Assembly (NCBI GenBank): GCA_009712635.1
Contig: WASS01000021.1
Span: forward strand, 48,813-112,812
DNA: 64,000 bases
Direction of reading: 5' to 3'
Origin: Hungatella sp.
Lineage (GTDB): Bacteria > Bacillota > Clostridia > Lachnospirales > Lachnospiraceae
Shown: in pieces, positions 45,756 to 54,071 of the stretch
How the letters are laid out: the number at the start of each line of letters is the position of its first letter
How positions within the stretch are numbered: position 1 is the stretch's first letter
Position numbers and translations under genes: made by a program
The notes under the pieces: generated by a model
What the model was told of the DNA's origin: nothing
Database searches by the model: none
Seen by the model: only the letters and a program-made list of their open reading frames with translations

Positions 45756-46239
45756 CTGCAGCTCCTTTGCTTCTTAAAGAAATAAAGAGCTGGCTTCCTG
45801 TTTCACCTTCCGATTTCAAATGGAGAAGGTGGTCCTCCATATCCATGGTGATTTCTTTGCATTCCAATATCTGATTTCCGTCACCAATGGATAATCCACT
45901 GTCCTGATCTGCAAACAGCTCCCATAAGCTTCCGTCACGGTAATAAATCTGTGTCACATACGCCGTGCCTTCTATGTTCTGCTTTAATGTAAGTACCTGC
46001 ACTCCATCCACATCTGTCAGTGATACAGCACCGGCTTCATCTGCCTGCCTGACCTTATTGGCAATATAGCTGAAAGCAATATCTTTCTGATAGGTCAGTT
46101 CCGATCTGGTATTGATGTTCTCATAAACTCTGCCGCCGATCAGGATCAGAAACAGAGCACACATCACAAACACGAGAAATAAAAGGAGGGGAAATACAAT
46201 CGTTCCCAACCGGCTTTTTGGTATTTCTTTTCCTGCCAT
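45748..46239 (-). CDS. Pilus-cluster membrane protein, pseudopilin-like
   Basis: Protein of 163 residues with a membrane helix at about 14-38 (TIVFPLLLFLVFVMCALFLIL) and an extracytoplasmic domain (DIAFSYIANKVRQADEAGAV, LTLKQNIEGTAYV, SLWELFA). That order is typical of minor pseudopilins of the GspJ/PilW kind, though no cleavage motif is seen. The start at 46239 (MAGKEIP) has AGAGGT upstream; a longer frame to 46320 overlaps the neighbouring gene. Confidence 0.72.
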   Translation of the reverse strand: MAGKEIPKSRLGTIVFPLLLFLVFVMCALFLILIGGRVYENINTRSELTYQKDIAFSYIANKVRQADEAGAVSLTDVDGVQVLTLKQNIEGTAYVTQIYYRDGSLWELFADQDSGLSIGDGNQILECKEITMDMEDHLLHLKSEGETGSQLFISLRSKGAADE

Positions 46240-46249
46240 GGCTACCTCT

Positions 46250-46573
46250 CTATGGATTTTGTAAGTTAACCGTGATATCCGGCATGAAATTTGATGCGAA
46301 TCCGCTGTAAAATATATCATAGCGGTCTCTGTCTATTTTAATGCCGTAATTTTCTTCTAAATACTCCACGCTGGGTGGATATCTTCCTTCAATGGCATAG
46401 CACTGAACCGATGCCCTGCGTATGGCATCCCGTAAAGTTTCTGCGCCTCTCTCTCCAGACCGCTTTGAAAAAGTCAGGGCGGAAGAGACAAAAAGTACAA
46501 CGGCGAGAGAAAACGCCCCAAGGGATACAAGCTGTCCTAACAGCTCTTTTCCTGAACCATTTCGTTTTTTCAT
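46250..46573 (-). CDS. Small pilin-like protein
   Basis: Protein of 107 residues: a membrane helix at about 10-36 and a head with IRRASVQCYAIEGRYPPSVEYLEENYG. The Y-P-P-S..YL...YG string is typical of pilin and pseudopilin heads. The N-terminus lacks the Phe-Thr-Leu-Ile-Glu cleavage motif. AGGAGG lies 5 nt before the ATG. It is probably the main subunit of a short pilus-like structure (inference). Confidence 0.75.
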   Translation of the reverse strand: MKKRNGSGKELLGQLVSLGAFSLAVVLFVSSALTFSKRSGERGAETLRDAIRRASVQCYAIEGRYPPSVEYLEENYGIKIDRDRYDIFYSGFASNFMPDITVNLQNP

Positions 46574-46582
46574 AGAGACCTC

Positions 46583-47635
46583 CTAGCCGATGGCAGACAG
46601 GACACCGATTAACGGCAGCATGACCGACAGAAGAATCATACCAACTGAAACTGCCAGTACCGCTATCACAGTTGGTTCAAACCGGCCAATCATCTGCTCC
46701 GTGGCAGCATCTGCCTCTTCCTCGTAGCTTTTTGATATCTCTGACATCACACTGTCCAGACGGCCGCTTCTTGTTCCCACTTTAATCATCTGGATATAAA
46801 ACCCGCTGAACAGTCCAGTATCTTTCATTGCACTGTAGTAGTCGCTTCCAGCTTCCAGCTGACTGGCACACTGACGTATTTTCTCTTCCACTGCAGGATT
46901 CTCAACCAGTTCTCCTGCAAGCTCCATACCCTTTTCCAAATCCAGTCCGCTTTTTAAGGTCAGGGAAAGAACTGCGGTAAAACGACGGTTTGCTATGGAT
47001 TTTGCTATTTTGCTTCTTCGCTTCATCCAGTTAATAAATCCTTCTGCAAGAAAGAGCTTTCTGCCATTTCTTCCCAGAATCCAGACAAAAAATGCTGCAA
47101 TCCCAAGGAGAAGAATGATTACCAGTGAAATGGCGCAAAATATTCCTCCCAGTCTTGTTGCAGCAACCGATACCGGCGGCATCTGAGCCCCCAGCTGTTT
47201 ATATACCTTTTCAAATACAGGCATTACCCTGGTAAACAGTACAAACAGAACAATCAAAAGCATCCCAATCATCATTGCCGGATAGGAAATTGCATTCTTC
47301 ATGTTCTTCTTCATAATATGTTCTTTTTCATAATATCCGGCTAAAGACTCCATAATCTGATCCAGAGTTCCTGTCTCTTCTCCAAGCCTTGTCATCCGAA
47401 CCAGATAAGCCGGAAATGCGCCGGTTTCTTTCAATACTTTGGAAAACGGATTTCCCAGTTCTGCTTCCTCTGCCATGGATAAAAGCAGCTTCTTTTCTTC
47501 CTGACGCTGCGCATCCTCCGCCATAACAGACAATCCCTCATCAAGAGGGATCGCTGCATGAAGAAGAATGGATATCTGAAGGCAGAATGCAGAAAGTTCC
47601 TGGGCAGAATACTGTTTTTTCTCTACTTTTGCCAT
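46583..47635 (-). CDS. pilC: PilC / type II secretion F-family platform protein
   Basis: Inner-membrane platform protein of 350 residues with two T2SSF repeats: ELSAFCLQISILLHAAIPLDEGL and RRFTAVLSLTLKSGLDLEKGM. Membrane helices are at about 160-180, 205-225 and 325-345. It couples the cytoplasmic ATPase to pilin movement. The start at 47635 (MAKVEKK) has GGGAGAAAGG upstream; an ATG at 47665 overlaps the previous stop (TAATG). Confidence 0.92.
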   Translation of the reverse strand: MAKVEKKQYSAQELSAFCLQISILLHAAIPLDEGLSVMAEDAQRQEEKKLLLSMAEEAELGNPFSKVLKETGAFPAYLVRMTRLGEETGTLDQIMESLAGYYEKEHIMKKNMKNAISYPAMMIGMLLIVLFVLFTRVMPVFEKVYKQLGAQMPPVSVAATRLGGIFCAISLVIILLLGIAAFFVWILGRNGRKLFLAEGFINWMKRRSKIAKSIANRRFTAVLSLTLKSGLDLEKGMELAGELVENPAVEEKIRQCASQLEAGSDYYSAMKDTGLFSGFYIQMIKVGTRSGRLDSVMSEISKSYEEEADAATEQMIGRFEPTVIAVLAVSVGMILLSVMLPLIGVLSAIG

Positions 47636-47664
47636 CTGTCCTTTCTCCCTTTTCATTCCATTCA

Positions 47665-48648
47665 TTAATATGTATATTTCGCCTTATAATTGGAGCTGTT
47701 TGTAATATAATCCTTAATGGATGGATCATTTTTTCCCGATGAGGCAAAGGTGGGATCCATCAGCTTCCACTGAGTACCGTCAAAATAAATGATATTATCC
47801 ACCCAGCCCTGTCCTTCTATGTACACATTCACCCATGCATGGTAAAGACTGCCTGTATATCCCACTACCAGCTTGGTTGGGATATTCTGAGAACGAAGCA
47901 TAGCTGTCATGACAGCTGCATAGTCAAAGCAGATTCCCTTCTTCACAGACAGAACATGATCCACATTGGGTAAGTAACCTGACTGGACTGAATTGGCAAG
48001 TGCGGTATCGTATGTAAAATTCTGTACAACGTAATTATATACATTGCTTACAACTCCCAGCGCATCTGCTGCAGAAGCAGCAACTTCTGCACCTTTTGCG
48101 ACCACAGCGCTGCCGGCAGTAAAATTCACATACTGATTGGGATATAAAAATGGTTCATACTCATTTGACAGCGTTACGTTTATGCTGTTATTGGATTTTA
48201 CCGCATATTGGTTTCCGGAAACCTGCTCCAATACCCGGACTGTATAGGTTCCGTTTCCTTCTGTCAGCGGAAATACCTCATACGCAGATCTGGAATTCAA
48301 ATCATAAGTATAAGCCTCGCCTCCGCTTTTCATAACCTGAACCTTAATTTTAGCTGAATTGCCTGTATACTGCACCATCACATATCCATGGCTGGTATTG
48401 GATGCATCTAAAAGAACGGAATTGCTGTTGTAAGTAACCGTTCCAGACGCCTGGGGGACCTTAACACTGCTTCCCGCAGGTTTGGAATAAAGAGGAACTT
48501 CCTCATCTTTGATTGTAACAACTGTTTTCCACTCAGTGGATTCTGCTGTCTGATCAGCAGAAGCAATCCGGTTTGCCGGAGCACAGCCGTTTAAAGAAAA
48601 CAACAGGGCCGCACTGACGGCGGCGGCAGCCATACCTTTTTTTCTCAT
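47665..48648 (-). CDS. Transglutaminase-like lipoprotein at the head of the pilus cluster
   Basis: Exported lipoprotein of 327 residues. The signal ends LNGC. A beta-sandwich-like region (about 45-165) precedes a transglutaminase-like Cys-protease domain. The catalytic Cys is in GICFDYAAVMTAML, His in YHAWVNVYI, and Asp in LMDPTFA. It probably cleaves or crosslinks a protein at the cell surface. The start at 48648 lies 9 nt after AGGAG. It ends by overlapping the upstream ATG of pilC and begins 20 nt after rlmB. Confidence 0.87.
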   Translation of the reverse strand: MRKKGMAAAAVSAALLFSLNGCAPANRIASADQTAESTEWKTVVTIKDEEVPLYSKPAGSSVKVPQASGTVTYNSNSVLLDASNTSHGYVMVQYTGNSAKIKVQVMKSGGEAYTYDLNSRSAYEVFPLTEGNGTYTVRVLEQVSGNQYAVKSNNSINVTLSNEYEPFLYPNQYVNFTAGSAVVAKGAEVAASAADALGVVSNVYNYVVQNFTYDTALANSVQSGYLPNVDHVLSVKKGICFDYAAVMTAMLRSQNIPTKLVVGYTGSLYHAWVNVYIEGQGWVDNIIYFDGTQWKLMDPTFASSGKNDPSIKDYITNSSNYKAKYTY

Positions 48649-48668
48649 GCTCATCATCTCCTAAATGG

Positions 48669-49406
48669 TTATCCCAGGCGCTGCCTTACTATCTCATAAG
48701 CCAGCACTCCTGCAGCTACTGAGGCATTGAGAGAATCAATGTTTCCCTTCATTGGAATGGAAGCGACCATATCACAGGTTTCTTTTACCAGTCTGCCCAC
48801 TCCGCTTCCCTCACTGCCAATAACAAGACCAATGGGTCCTTTTAAATTCAGGCGGTACATGCTTTCTCCATCCATATCCGCACATACGAACCACATTCCC
48901 TTTTTCTTTAAATCTTCCATCACAGCGGTTAAATTGGTTACTTTTGCAACCGGTGTATAATTAAGTGCACCTGCTGAAGTCTTTGCCACTGTAGCCGTTA
49001 AACCAACTGCTCTCCGCTTCGGTATAATAACACCATGGGCGCCTGCAAGATTGGCTGTACGGATAATGGCTCCCAGATTATGAGGGTCTTCAATTCCGTC
49101 AAGGAGGAAGAAAAACGGCGGTTCTCCCTTTTCTTCTGCTGCCTTTAACAAATCTTCCACTTCTGCATATTCATAAGCAGCAGCATGGGCGATCACACCC
49201 TGATGGTGACCTTCCTCAGACATCTGATCCAGACGTTCTCTTTCCACAAAGTTTACAATGGTATCTGTCTTTTTGGCTTCCCTTAAGATGGATTGAATCG
49301 GGCCATCGGATACACCTTTCTGCACATACAGCTTGTCAATGGTCTTTCCGGAACGGAACGCTTCAAGTACTGCATTCCTTCCTTCTATTGTAAATTCTTC
49401 TATCAT
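48669..49406 (-). CDS. rlmB: 23S rRNA (guanosine-2'-O)-methyltransferase RlmB
   Basis: SPOUT-class methyltransferase of 245 residues. The N-terminal substrate-binding part begins IEGRNAVLEAFRSG. The knotted SAM domain has NLGAIIRTANLAGAHG, LVIGSEGSGV and IPMKGNIDSLNASVAAG. It methylates G2251 (E. coli numbering) of 23S rRNA in the family. It overlaps mrnC by 4 nt, the usual Firmicutes order cysS-mrnC-rlmB. Confidence 0.94.
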   Translation of the reverse strand: MIEEFTIEGRNAVLEAFRSGKTIDKLYVQKGVSDGPIQSILREAKKTDTIVNFVERERLDQMSEEGHHQGVIAHAAAYEYAEVEDLLKAAEEKGEPPFFFLLDGIEDPHNLGAIIRTANLAGAHGVIIPKRRAVGLTATVAKTSAGALNYTPVAKVTNLTAVMEDLKKKGMWFVCADMDGESMYRLNLKGPIGLVIGSEGSGVGRLVKETCDMVASIPMKGNIDSLNASVAAGVLAYEIVRQRLG

Positions 49407-49861
49407 TCCAGTTCTCCTATTCTGTTAAGCCCCCTGCTTACCACCCAAATCAAACGTTCCAGCTTTCCGCTTAAATAGAGATAACCGCATAAAGCTTCAA
49501 ATCCGGTTGCGGTTCTGTAATCTGCCACTGTCGCATGTTTGGCTGTTGTTGCAGATTTGGCATTGCGCCCCCGTTTATATACGGCAATCTCCTCCGGAGT
49601 CAGTTCTTCCCCTTCCACCAGACTTCTGATGATGTCAGCCTGAGCCTTTGCATTCACCAGTCTGGCGCTTTTCTTATGCATGTTATTCACCTGGGTGCTT
49701 CCATGATTCATGACTTTCGTCCGGATAATCAGTTCATACACCGCATCTCCGATATAGGCCAGTGCAAGAGGAGAATAACTGGTAATATCCACTTTCTTTA
49801 ACTGAAGTGTATCTGCAAAATAATCGGTAAATGCAGACAGTGAAATTATACTCTCTTCCAT
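49403..49861 (-). CDS. mrnC: Mini-ribonuclease III
   Basis: RNase III catalytic domain without the dsRNA-binding domain, 152 residues. LALAYIGDAVYELIIRTKV holds the metal-binding acidic residues, and TGFEALCGYLYLSG the second set. It matures the 3' and 5' ends of 23S rRNA in Bacillus. Its start lies inside the end of cysS (16-nt overlap), so the two are translationally coupled. Confidence 0.94.
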   Translation of the reverse strand: MEESIISLSAFTDYFADTLQLKKVDITSYSPLALAYIGDAVYELIIRTKVMNHGSTQVNNMHKKSARLVNAKAQADIIRSLVEGEELTPEEIAVYKRGRNAKSATTAKHATVADYRTATGFEALCGYLYLSGKLERLIWVVSRGLNRIGELE

Positions 49862-51249
49862 TTTACACCTTCCCTGGTGTCCTCCAGTACAATGCCCTGA
49901 TCCAACAGTTTACCCCTGATTTCATCAGCCAGTGCAAAGTCCTTGTCTTTTCTTGCCTGCTGTCTTGCAGCAATCATGGCTTCAATCTCTTCCGCAAGAA
50001 TCACTTCTTCTTTTTCTGTGATAATGCCCAGAATATCGCAAAGCTTTTCGATGGTATTTTTCAGCAGAGTAACATACTCCAGAGAGCTTTCCTCATCCGT
50101 AGTGGAGTTGCTTACTTTCACCAGTTCAAAAATTGCGGAGATGGCATCTGCCGTATTAAAATCATCATCCATGGCGGCTTCGTATTTCTCCACCAGAGCA
50201 TTAACCTGATTTTTGTCTTCCTTCTCAAGCATGCCCACTGTTTTAACTGAAGCTTCCAGGCTCTTTAACTTATCAACCGCAGTCAGGATACGCTCCAAAC
50301 CATTTTTAGAGGACTCCATTAAATCAGCACTGAAATTTAAAGGACTTCTGTAATGGGCACTGAGCATAAAGAAACGCAGTACCTGAAGATCATATTTTTC
50401 ACTGATATCACGAACGGAAAAGAAGTTGCCCAGAGACTTTGACATCTTCCTGTTATCAATATTAAGAAATGCGTTATGCATCCAGTATTTTGCAAATTCT
50501 TTTCCGTTGGCTGCCTCACTCTGTGCAATCTCATTCTCATGATGAGGGAAGATTAAATCCTCACCGCCTGCATGAATATCGATCTGGTCACCCAGATATT
50601 TTTTGGACATAACCGAGCACTCAATGTGCCAGCCGGGACGGCCGTCGCACCAGGGAGATTCCCAGTAAGGCTCCCCTTCTTTCTTCGGTTTCCACAATAC
50701 AAAATCGGAAGGATCTTCCTTTTCCTCTTCTCCGGTTACTTTCAGTTCACGAAATCCGGACTGCAGATCCTCCAGGTTTTTATGGGACAGTTTTCCATAC
50801 TGATCAAATGATTTGGTACGGAAATAAACGGTACCATCCTTGGCTGCGTACGCATGACCGGACTCAATTAAATGTGCGATCATATCAAGCATTCCGCAGA
50901 TTTCTTCTGTAGCAAGAGGGTTTTTGGTTGCCGGCTTTACATTCATGGCCTCCATATCCTTTTTGCACTCATTAATATAGCGTTTTGAAACGGTATCCGC
51001 ATCAACGCCTTCTTCAATGGCTTTTTTAATAATCTTGTCATCCACATCGGTAAAGTTGGAAACAAAGTTTACATCGTAGCCTTTATATTCAAAATATCTT
51101 CGTACTGTATCAAATACGATCATCGGACGTGCATTCCCGATGTGGATCAGATTATATACCGTAGGTCCGCAGACATACATCTTAACCTTCCCTGCCTCTA
51201 ACGGTATGAATTCTTCTTTTTGTCTGGATAATGTATTAAATATTTTCAT
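49846..51249 (-). CDS. cysS: Cysteinyl-tRNA synthetase
   Basis: Class I synthetase of 467 residues. The zinc Cys begins [10 protein letters not shown], the HIGH motif is HIGNARP, and the KMSKS motif is [18 protein letters not shown] and [11 protein letters not shown] supply the other zinc ligands. It ends with a helical anticodon domain. GGGAGA lies 5 nt before the ATG. It follows ispF by 21 nt. Confidence 0.97.
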   Translation of the reverse strand: MKIFNTLSRQKEEFIPLEAGKVKMYVCGPTVYNLIHIGNARPMIVFDTVRRYFEYKGYDVNFVSNFTDVDDKIIKKAIEEGVDADTVSKRYINECKKDMEAMNVKPATKNPLATEEICGMLDMIAHLIESGHAYAAKDGTVYFRTKSFDQYGKLSHKNLEDLQSGFRELKVTGEEEKEDPSDFVLWKPKKEGEPYWESPWCDGRPGWHIECSVMSKKYLGDQIDIHAGGEDLIFPHHENEIAQSEAANGKEFAKYWMHNAFLNIDNRKMSKSLGNFFSVRDISEKYDLQVLRFFMLSAHYRSPLNFSADLMESSKNGLERILTAVDKLKSLEASVKTVGMLEKEDKNQVNALVEKYEAAMDDDFNTADAISAIFELVKVSNSTTDEESSLEYVTLLKNTIEKLCDILGIITEKEEVILAEEIEAMIAARQQARKDKDFALADEIRGKLLDQGIVLEDTREGVKWKRV

Positions 51250-51270
51250 GCTGTCTCCCTTCTTCTCCTG

Positions 51271-51816
51271 TTATTCATGTTTGCAGCAGCCTTTACAGCC
51301 CTGGCAGTCGCTTTGCATGATTCTGTCATCATAACAGTAATCTCCGACAGAAGTCAAAAGAACAACGGCCTGCGAGGAAATCCCTTCTCCTCTTCCGGTG
51401 AAACCCAGTCCTTCCTCTGTTGTCGCTTTCACATTCACCTTCTCAACAGGCAGATTCAGCGCGTCAGCCATATTCTGCGCCATAAGCGGTCTGTATGACA
51501 AAAGCTTTGGTTTTTGGGCGATTACAGTGGAATCTATATTCTCCACAACATATCCGTTCTCTTCCAGCAGGCCCGCCACATTCTTTAACAGTTCAATACT
51601 GGAAACCCCTTTAAACTTAGGATCTGTGTCAGGGAAATGTTCCCCGATATCTCCTAATCCGGCTGCTCCCAATAAAGCATCTATCACTGCGTGGGTCAGC
51701 ACATCTGCGTCTGAATGTCCCAGAAGTCCCATCTCATATGGAATGGTCACTCCACCCAGAATTAAATCTCTGCCTTCTGCAAATTTATGAACATCATATC
51801 CCTGTCCAATTCTCAT
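51271..51816 (-). CDS. ispF: 2-C-methyl-D-erythritol 2,4-cyclodiphosphate synthase with Cys-rich tail
   Basis: MEP-pathway isoprenoid enzyme, 181 residues; the usual length is 155-160. Metal ligands are in GYDVHKF and [12 protein letters not shown]; the CDP site is in [17 protein letters not shown]. The extra C-terminal segment ends with [11 protein letters not shown], a compact Cys cluster that is not part of the known fold and could bind a metal. It lies upstream of cysS in the conserved ispF-cysS-mrnC-rlmB order. Confidence 0.94.
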   Translation of the reverse strand: MRIGQGYDVHKFAEGRDLILGGVTIPYEMGLLGHSDADVLTHAVIDALLGAAGLGDIGEHFPDTDPKFKGVSSIELLKNVAGLLEENGYVVENIDSTVIAQKPKLLSYRPLMAQNMADALNLPVEKVNVKATTEEGLGFTGRGEGISSQAVVLLTSVGDYCYDDRIMQSDCQGCKGCCKHE

Positions 51817-51849
51817 TATTTTTTCCTTTCCTATATAAATAGATCAGTC

Positions 51850-52776
51850 TTAGACGATCATTCGAAGTTTCTTACTGATGCACCGGATCTCCACGTCATT
51901 CTGGCAAAAACAGCTTTCTCCATCAACATGAACCGCCATGGGGCGATCCATATGAATGTGAATCTCTTCGCAGGAATAGAAGCGGATCCCTTTGTTTACA
52001 GACTTTTTTCCCATAAGGGAATTAAGCAGTACACATATAAGCTTACTCTTCTTCCGGTTATTCATCACACAGACTGACAGTTTCCCGTCTTCAAAATCTG
52101 CGTCCGGCGCAAATTTAAATCCTCCGCCTTCATATGGATGAATATGGGTCGAAATAAAATAAGCATGGTTAAACTCAATCTTTTGTACCCCATTCAGCAC
52201 GATATATCCCTTGCAGGGCTTGGCTGATATAAGCTGTCTGACGCCAACAAGCAAATAGGCCAGTTTTCCAATTTTCAGTCTGTGAAGCAGACCTTTTGTT
52301 CTGGAATACAACAGATTATGACAGACAGCCGCGTCCATACCGATGCCGGAACTGACCATAAAGCGGCGATGGGATATCTCACTGTCTCCATATGATAATA
52401 CTCCATAGTCCATCAATTTATAATATTTGGGATGCAGAATCTTATTTAAACATCGGATGGGACTCTTCGGAAGTTTTAAGCTTCTTGCAAGATCATTGCC
52501 AGATCCTGCCGGAATATAACCAAGTGTAACACAGCTGCACATGGAATATCCGTCCAGAATCTCATTGATTGTCCCATCGCCACCAACTGCGATGATTACA
52601 TTGGATTCTTTACACCCTTCAGTTAAATTTTTTGCAAATATCTTTGCGTCCCCTGGCTTTTCAGTTAAATATGCCTGATATTCCACACCGGAATCGTTTA
52701 ATGTCCGTTCCAGCTTATCCCAGATAATTTTGCCCCGTCCGCAACAGGAGTTCGGGTTAACAATAAAATAGTACAT
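51850..52776 (-). CDS. Diacylglycerol/lipid kinase family protein (YegS/DagK-like)
   Basis: Soluble lipid kinase of 308 residues. VNPNSCCGRGKIIWDKLE starts the catalytic domain. VIIAVGGDGTINEILDG is the nucleotide site and GYIPAGSGNDLARSL the conserved second motif. It probably phosphorylates diacylglycerol or a related lipid for phospholipid recycling. The start at 52776 (MYYFIVN) follows GGAGGG. It is 33 nt upstream of ispF. Confidence 0.9.
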   Translation of the reverse strand: MYYFIVNPNSCCGRGKIIWDKLERTLNDSGVEYQAYLTEKPGDAKIFAKNLTEGCKESNVIIAVGGDGTINEILDGYSMCSCVTLGYIPAGSGNDLARSLKLPKSPIRCLNKILHPKYYKLMDYGVLSYGDSEISHRRFMVSSGIGMDAAVCHNLLYSRTKGLLHRLKIGKLAYLLVGVRQLISAKPCKGYIVLNGVQKIEFNHAYFISTHIHPYEGGGFKFAPDADFEDGKLSVCVMNNRKKSKLICVLLNSLMGKKSVNKGIRFYSCEEIHIHMDRPMAVHVDGESCFCQNDVEIRCISKKLRMIV

Positions 52777-52922
52777 GGAATCCCTCCGCTTTTTGCTATT
52801 TGTAAGTATAACATAAAACATCAAAAATGAATATAAAAAAAAGGAAAAAGGTCTTTGGGCCCTGTCGCAATAGATCAAATCCTGTAGTTTATAAGTTTTG
52901 TTATTCAAATTTTATATTTTTA

Positions 52923-52951
52923 TTGCAATTTTTCTACACTTTTTATATAAT
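52923..52951 (+). promoter_or_regulatory. Promoter of the small wall-binding protein gene
   Basis: TTGCAA (52923-52928), 17 nt spacer, TATAAT (52946-52951), in a very AT-rich region. Confidence 0.7.
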
Positions 52952-53018
52952 ATTCTTAAATTTGTCAGTCAGGTTCAAGACCAACTGCAAGTAAATAAAA
53001 TTAACGGGGGTATTTACC

Positions 53019-53450
53019 ATGAGAAAAGTGCAATTATTTCTTGTTGCTGCGTTAATGACCGCAGCATTCAGTATGACTGCTTATGCTGCTGAATGGAAAA
53101 GCAACGACCAGGGGTGGTGGTATGAAAGAGATGACAATTCCTATCCGGCTAACCAACTGGAAAAAGTTGGGGAAAACTGGTATTATTTTAATGAAGCCGG
53201 TTACGCTCAAGGCGGCTGGGTTAAGCTTGAGTCTGGGTGGTATTGGCTATATGACAACGGAATCTGCCAAAATCCCATTGATCCTGCAACGCAGCAGCCT
53301 GTAGGTGCACCTAATGGCGGTTGGATTAAATATGTTGATTGGTTCGGAACTAAGGAAGAACTTGGTGCCGTATATCATAATAATTTTTATTGGATCAAGT
53401 TTTATGATGTGCAGGAGACAGATATTTACAATATAAATATAGGAAATTGA
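53019..53450 (+). CDS. Small secreted cell-wall-binding repeat protein
   Basis: Secreted protein of 143 residues. The signal peptide ends AYAAEW (cleavage after about residue 24). The mature part is made of short aromatic repeats (WKSNDQGWWYERDD, ENWYYFNEAGYAQGGWVKL, GWYWLYDNG) of the CW_binding/choline-binding type that bind wall polymers. No catalytic domain is present. GGGGG lies before the ATG. It has its own promoter and terminator. Confidence 0.85.
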   Translation: MRKVQLFLVAALMTAAFSMTAYAAEWKSNDQGWWYERDDNSYPANQLEKVGENWYYFNEAGYAQGGWVKLESGWYWLYDNGICQNPIDPATQQPVGAPNGGWIKYVDWFGTKEELGAVYHNNFYWIKFYDVQETDIYNINIGN

Positions 53451-53470
53451 AACGAGTCTTATAAGTGATA

Positions 53471-53503
53471 CGAATGGTCAGTTTCGCTGATGCTGACCAT
53501 TCG
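53471..53503 (+). terminator. Terminator of the wall-binding protein gene
   Basis: CGAATGGTCAG / CTGACCATTCG, 11 bp, followed by CTTTATTTTTAT. Confidence 0.85.
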
Positions 53504-53533
53504 CTTTATTTTTATCATAGGTGAAAACAAAAA

Positions 53534-53570
53534 ACACACCAAATCCGATATAAACATCAGATTGGTATGT
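53534..53570 (-). terminator. Terminator of the tRNA-Val/tRNA-Met unit
   Basis: ACATACCAA / TTGGTGTGT arms, followed by TTTTTGTTTT on the minus strand. Confidence 0.75.
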
Positions 53571-53579
53571 ATTTTAAAA

Positions 53580-53653
53580 TAGCGGAAGGGAGATTCGAAC
53601 TCTCGACACCACGGGTATGAACCGTGTGCTCTGGCCAACTGAGCTATTCCGCC
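53580..53653 (-). tRNA. tRNA-Met (anticodon CAT)
   Basis: The cloverleaf starts GGCGGAATAGCTCAG and ends TTCCGCT plus discriminator A. The anticodon stem CACGG/CCGTG has loop TTCATAC, anticodon CAT. The body matches elongator tRNA-Met; it lacks the initiator-type start and differs from tRNA-Ile2. CCA is not encoded. Confidence 0.93.
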
Positions 53654-53687
53654 ATATTTAATTGTTTGATAAGCGCTTGCTTATCAG

Positions 53688-53760
53688 TGGGACCTACAGG
53701 GCTCGAACCTGTGACCCTCTGCTTGTAAGGCAGATGCTCTCCCAGCTGAGCTAAGATCCC
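53688..53760 (-). tRNA. tRNA-Val (anticodon TAC)
   Basis: The cloverleaf starts GGGATCTTAGCTCAG and ends AGGTCCC plus A. The anticodon stem TCTGC/GCAGA has loop CTTACAA, anticodon TAC. The T-arm contains GGTTCGAGCCC. It is transcribed before tRNA-Met, 34 nt away. Confidence 0.95.
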
Positions 53761-53808
53761 AGTGCTTGTCAGAAGCTTTTATTTTCTCTCGTTCCCGACT
53801 GCTTCATT

Positions 53809-53837
53809 AGTATAATATGAATTGTATTAATTGTCAA
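53809..53837 (-). promoter_or_regulatory. Promoter of the tRNA-Val/tRNA-Met unit
   Basis: TTGACA (53837-53832), 17 nt spacer, TATACT (53814-53809), minus strand. Confidence 0.85.
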
Positions 53838-54071
53838 CACTTTTTTGTCAATTTTTTTCTTTTTTTACAATGTCTTGTAAAACCCTGATTCCTGCGAGGT
53901 TTTCCCTACTTATTCTCCTGATTTTTTTTAATCGTTCGTTTGAATTTTGTTTTGAATCTGGTGAATCAGTCTCAATCAGATCGTTGGGAATGTGTCCAAT
54001 TGTATTTCACTTTTTTTATGAATTTGAATAATATGGTAAAAGGAATATAAGTAATAATCAGAGGAGAGATA
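53838..54071. other. AT-rich spacer without a gene
   Basis: T-rich tract and no credible coding frame between the tRNA promoter and the FkbM gene. No clear plus-strand promoter is visible; GAGGAGA lies just before the ATG at 54072. Confidence 0.6.

Noticed and set aside
53580..53653. tRNA-Ile2 or initiator tRNA-Met for the CAT anticodon tRNA
   Set aside because: The acceptor GGCGGAA with the body sequence fits elongator tRNA-Met; the initiator 5' end and the tRNA-Ile2 5' end are both absent.
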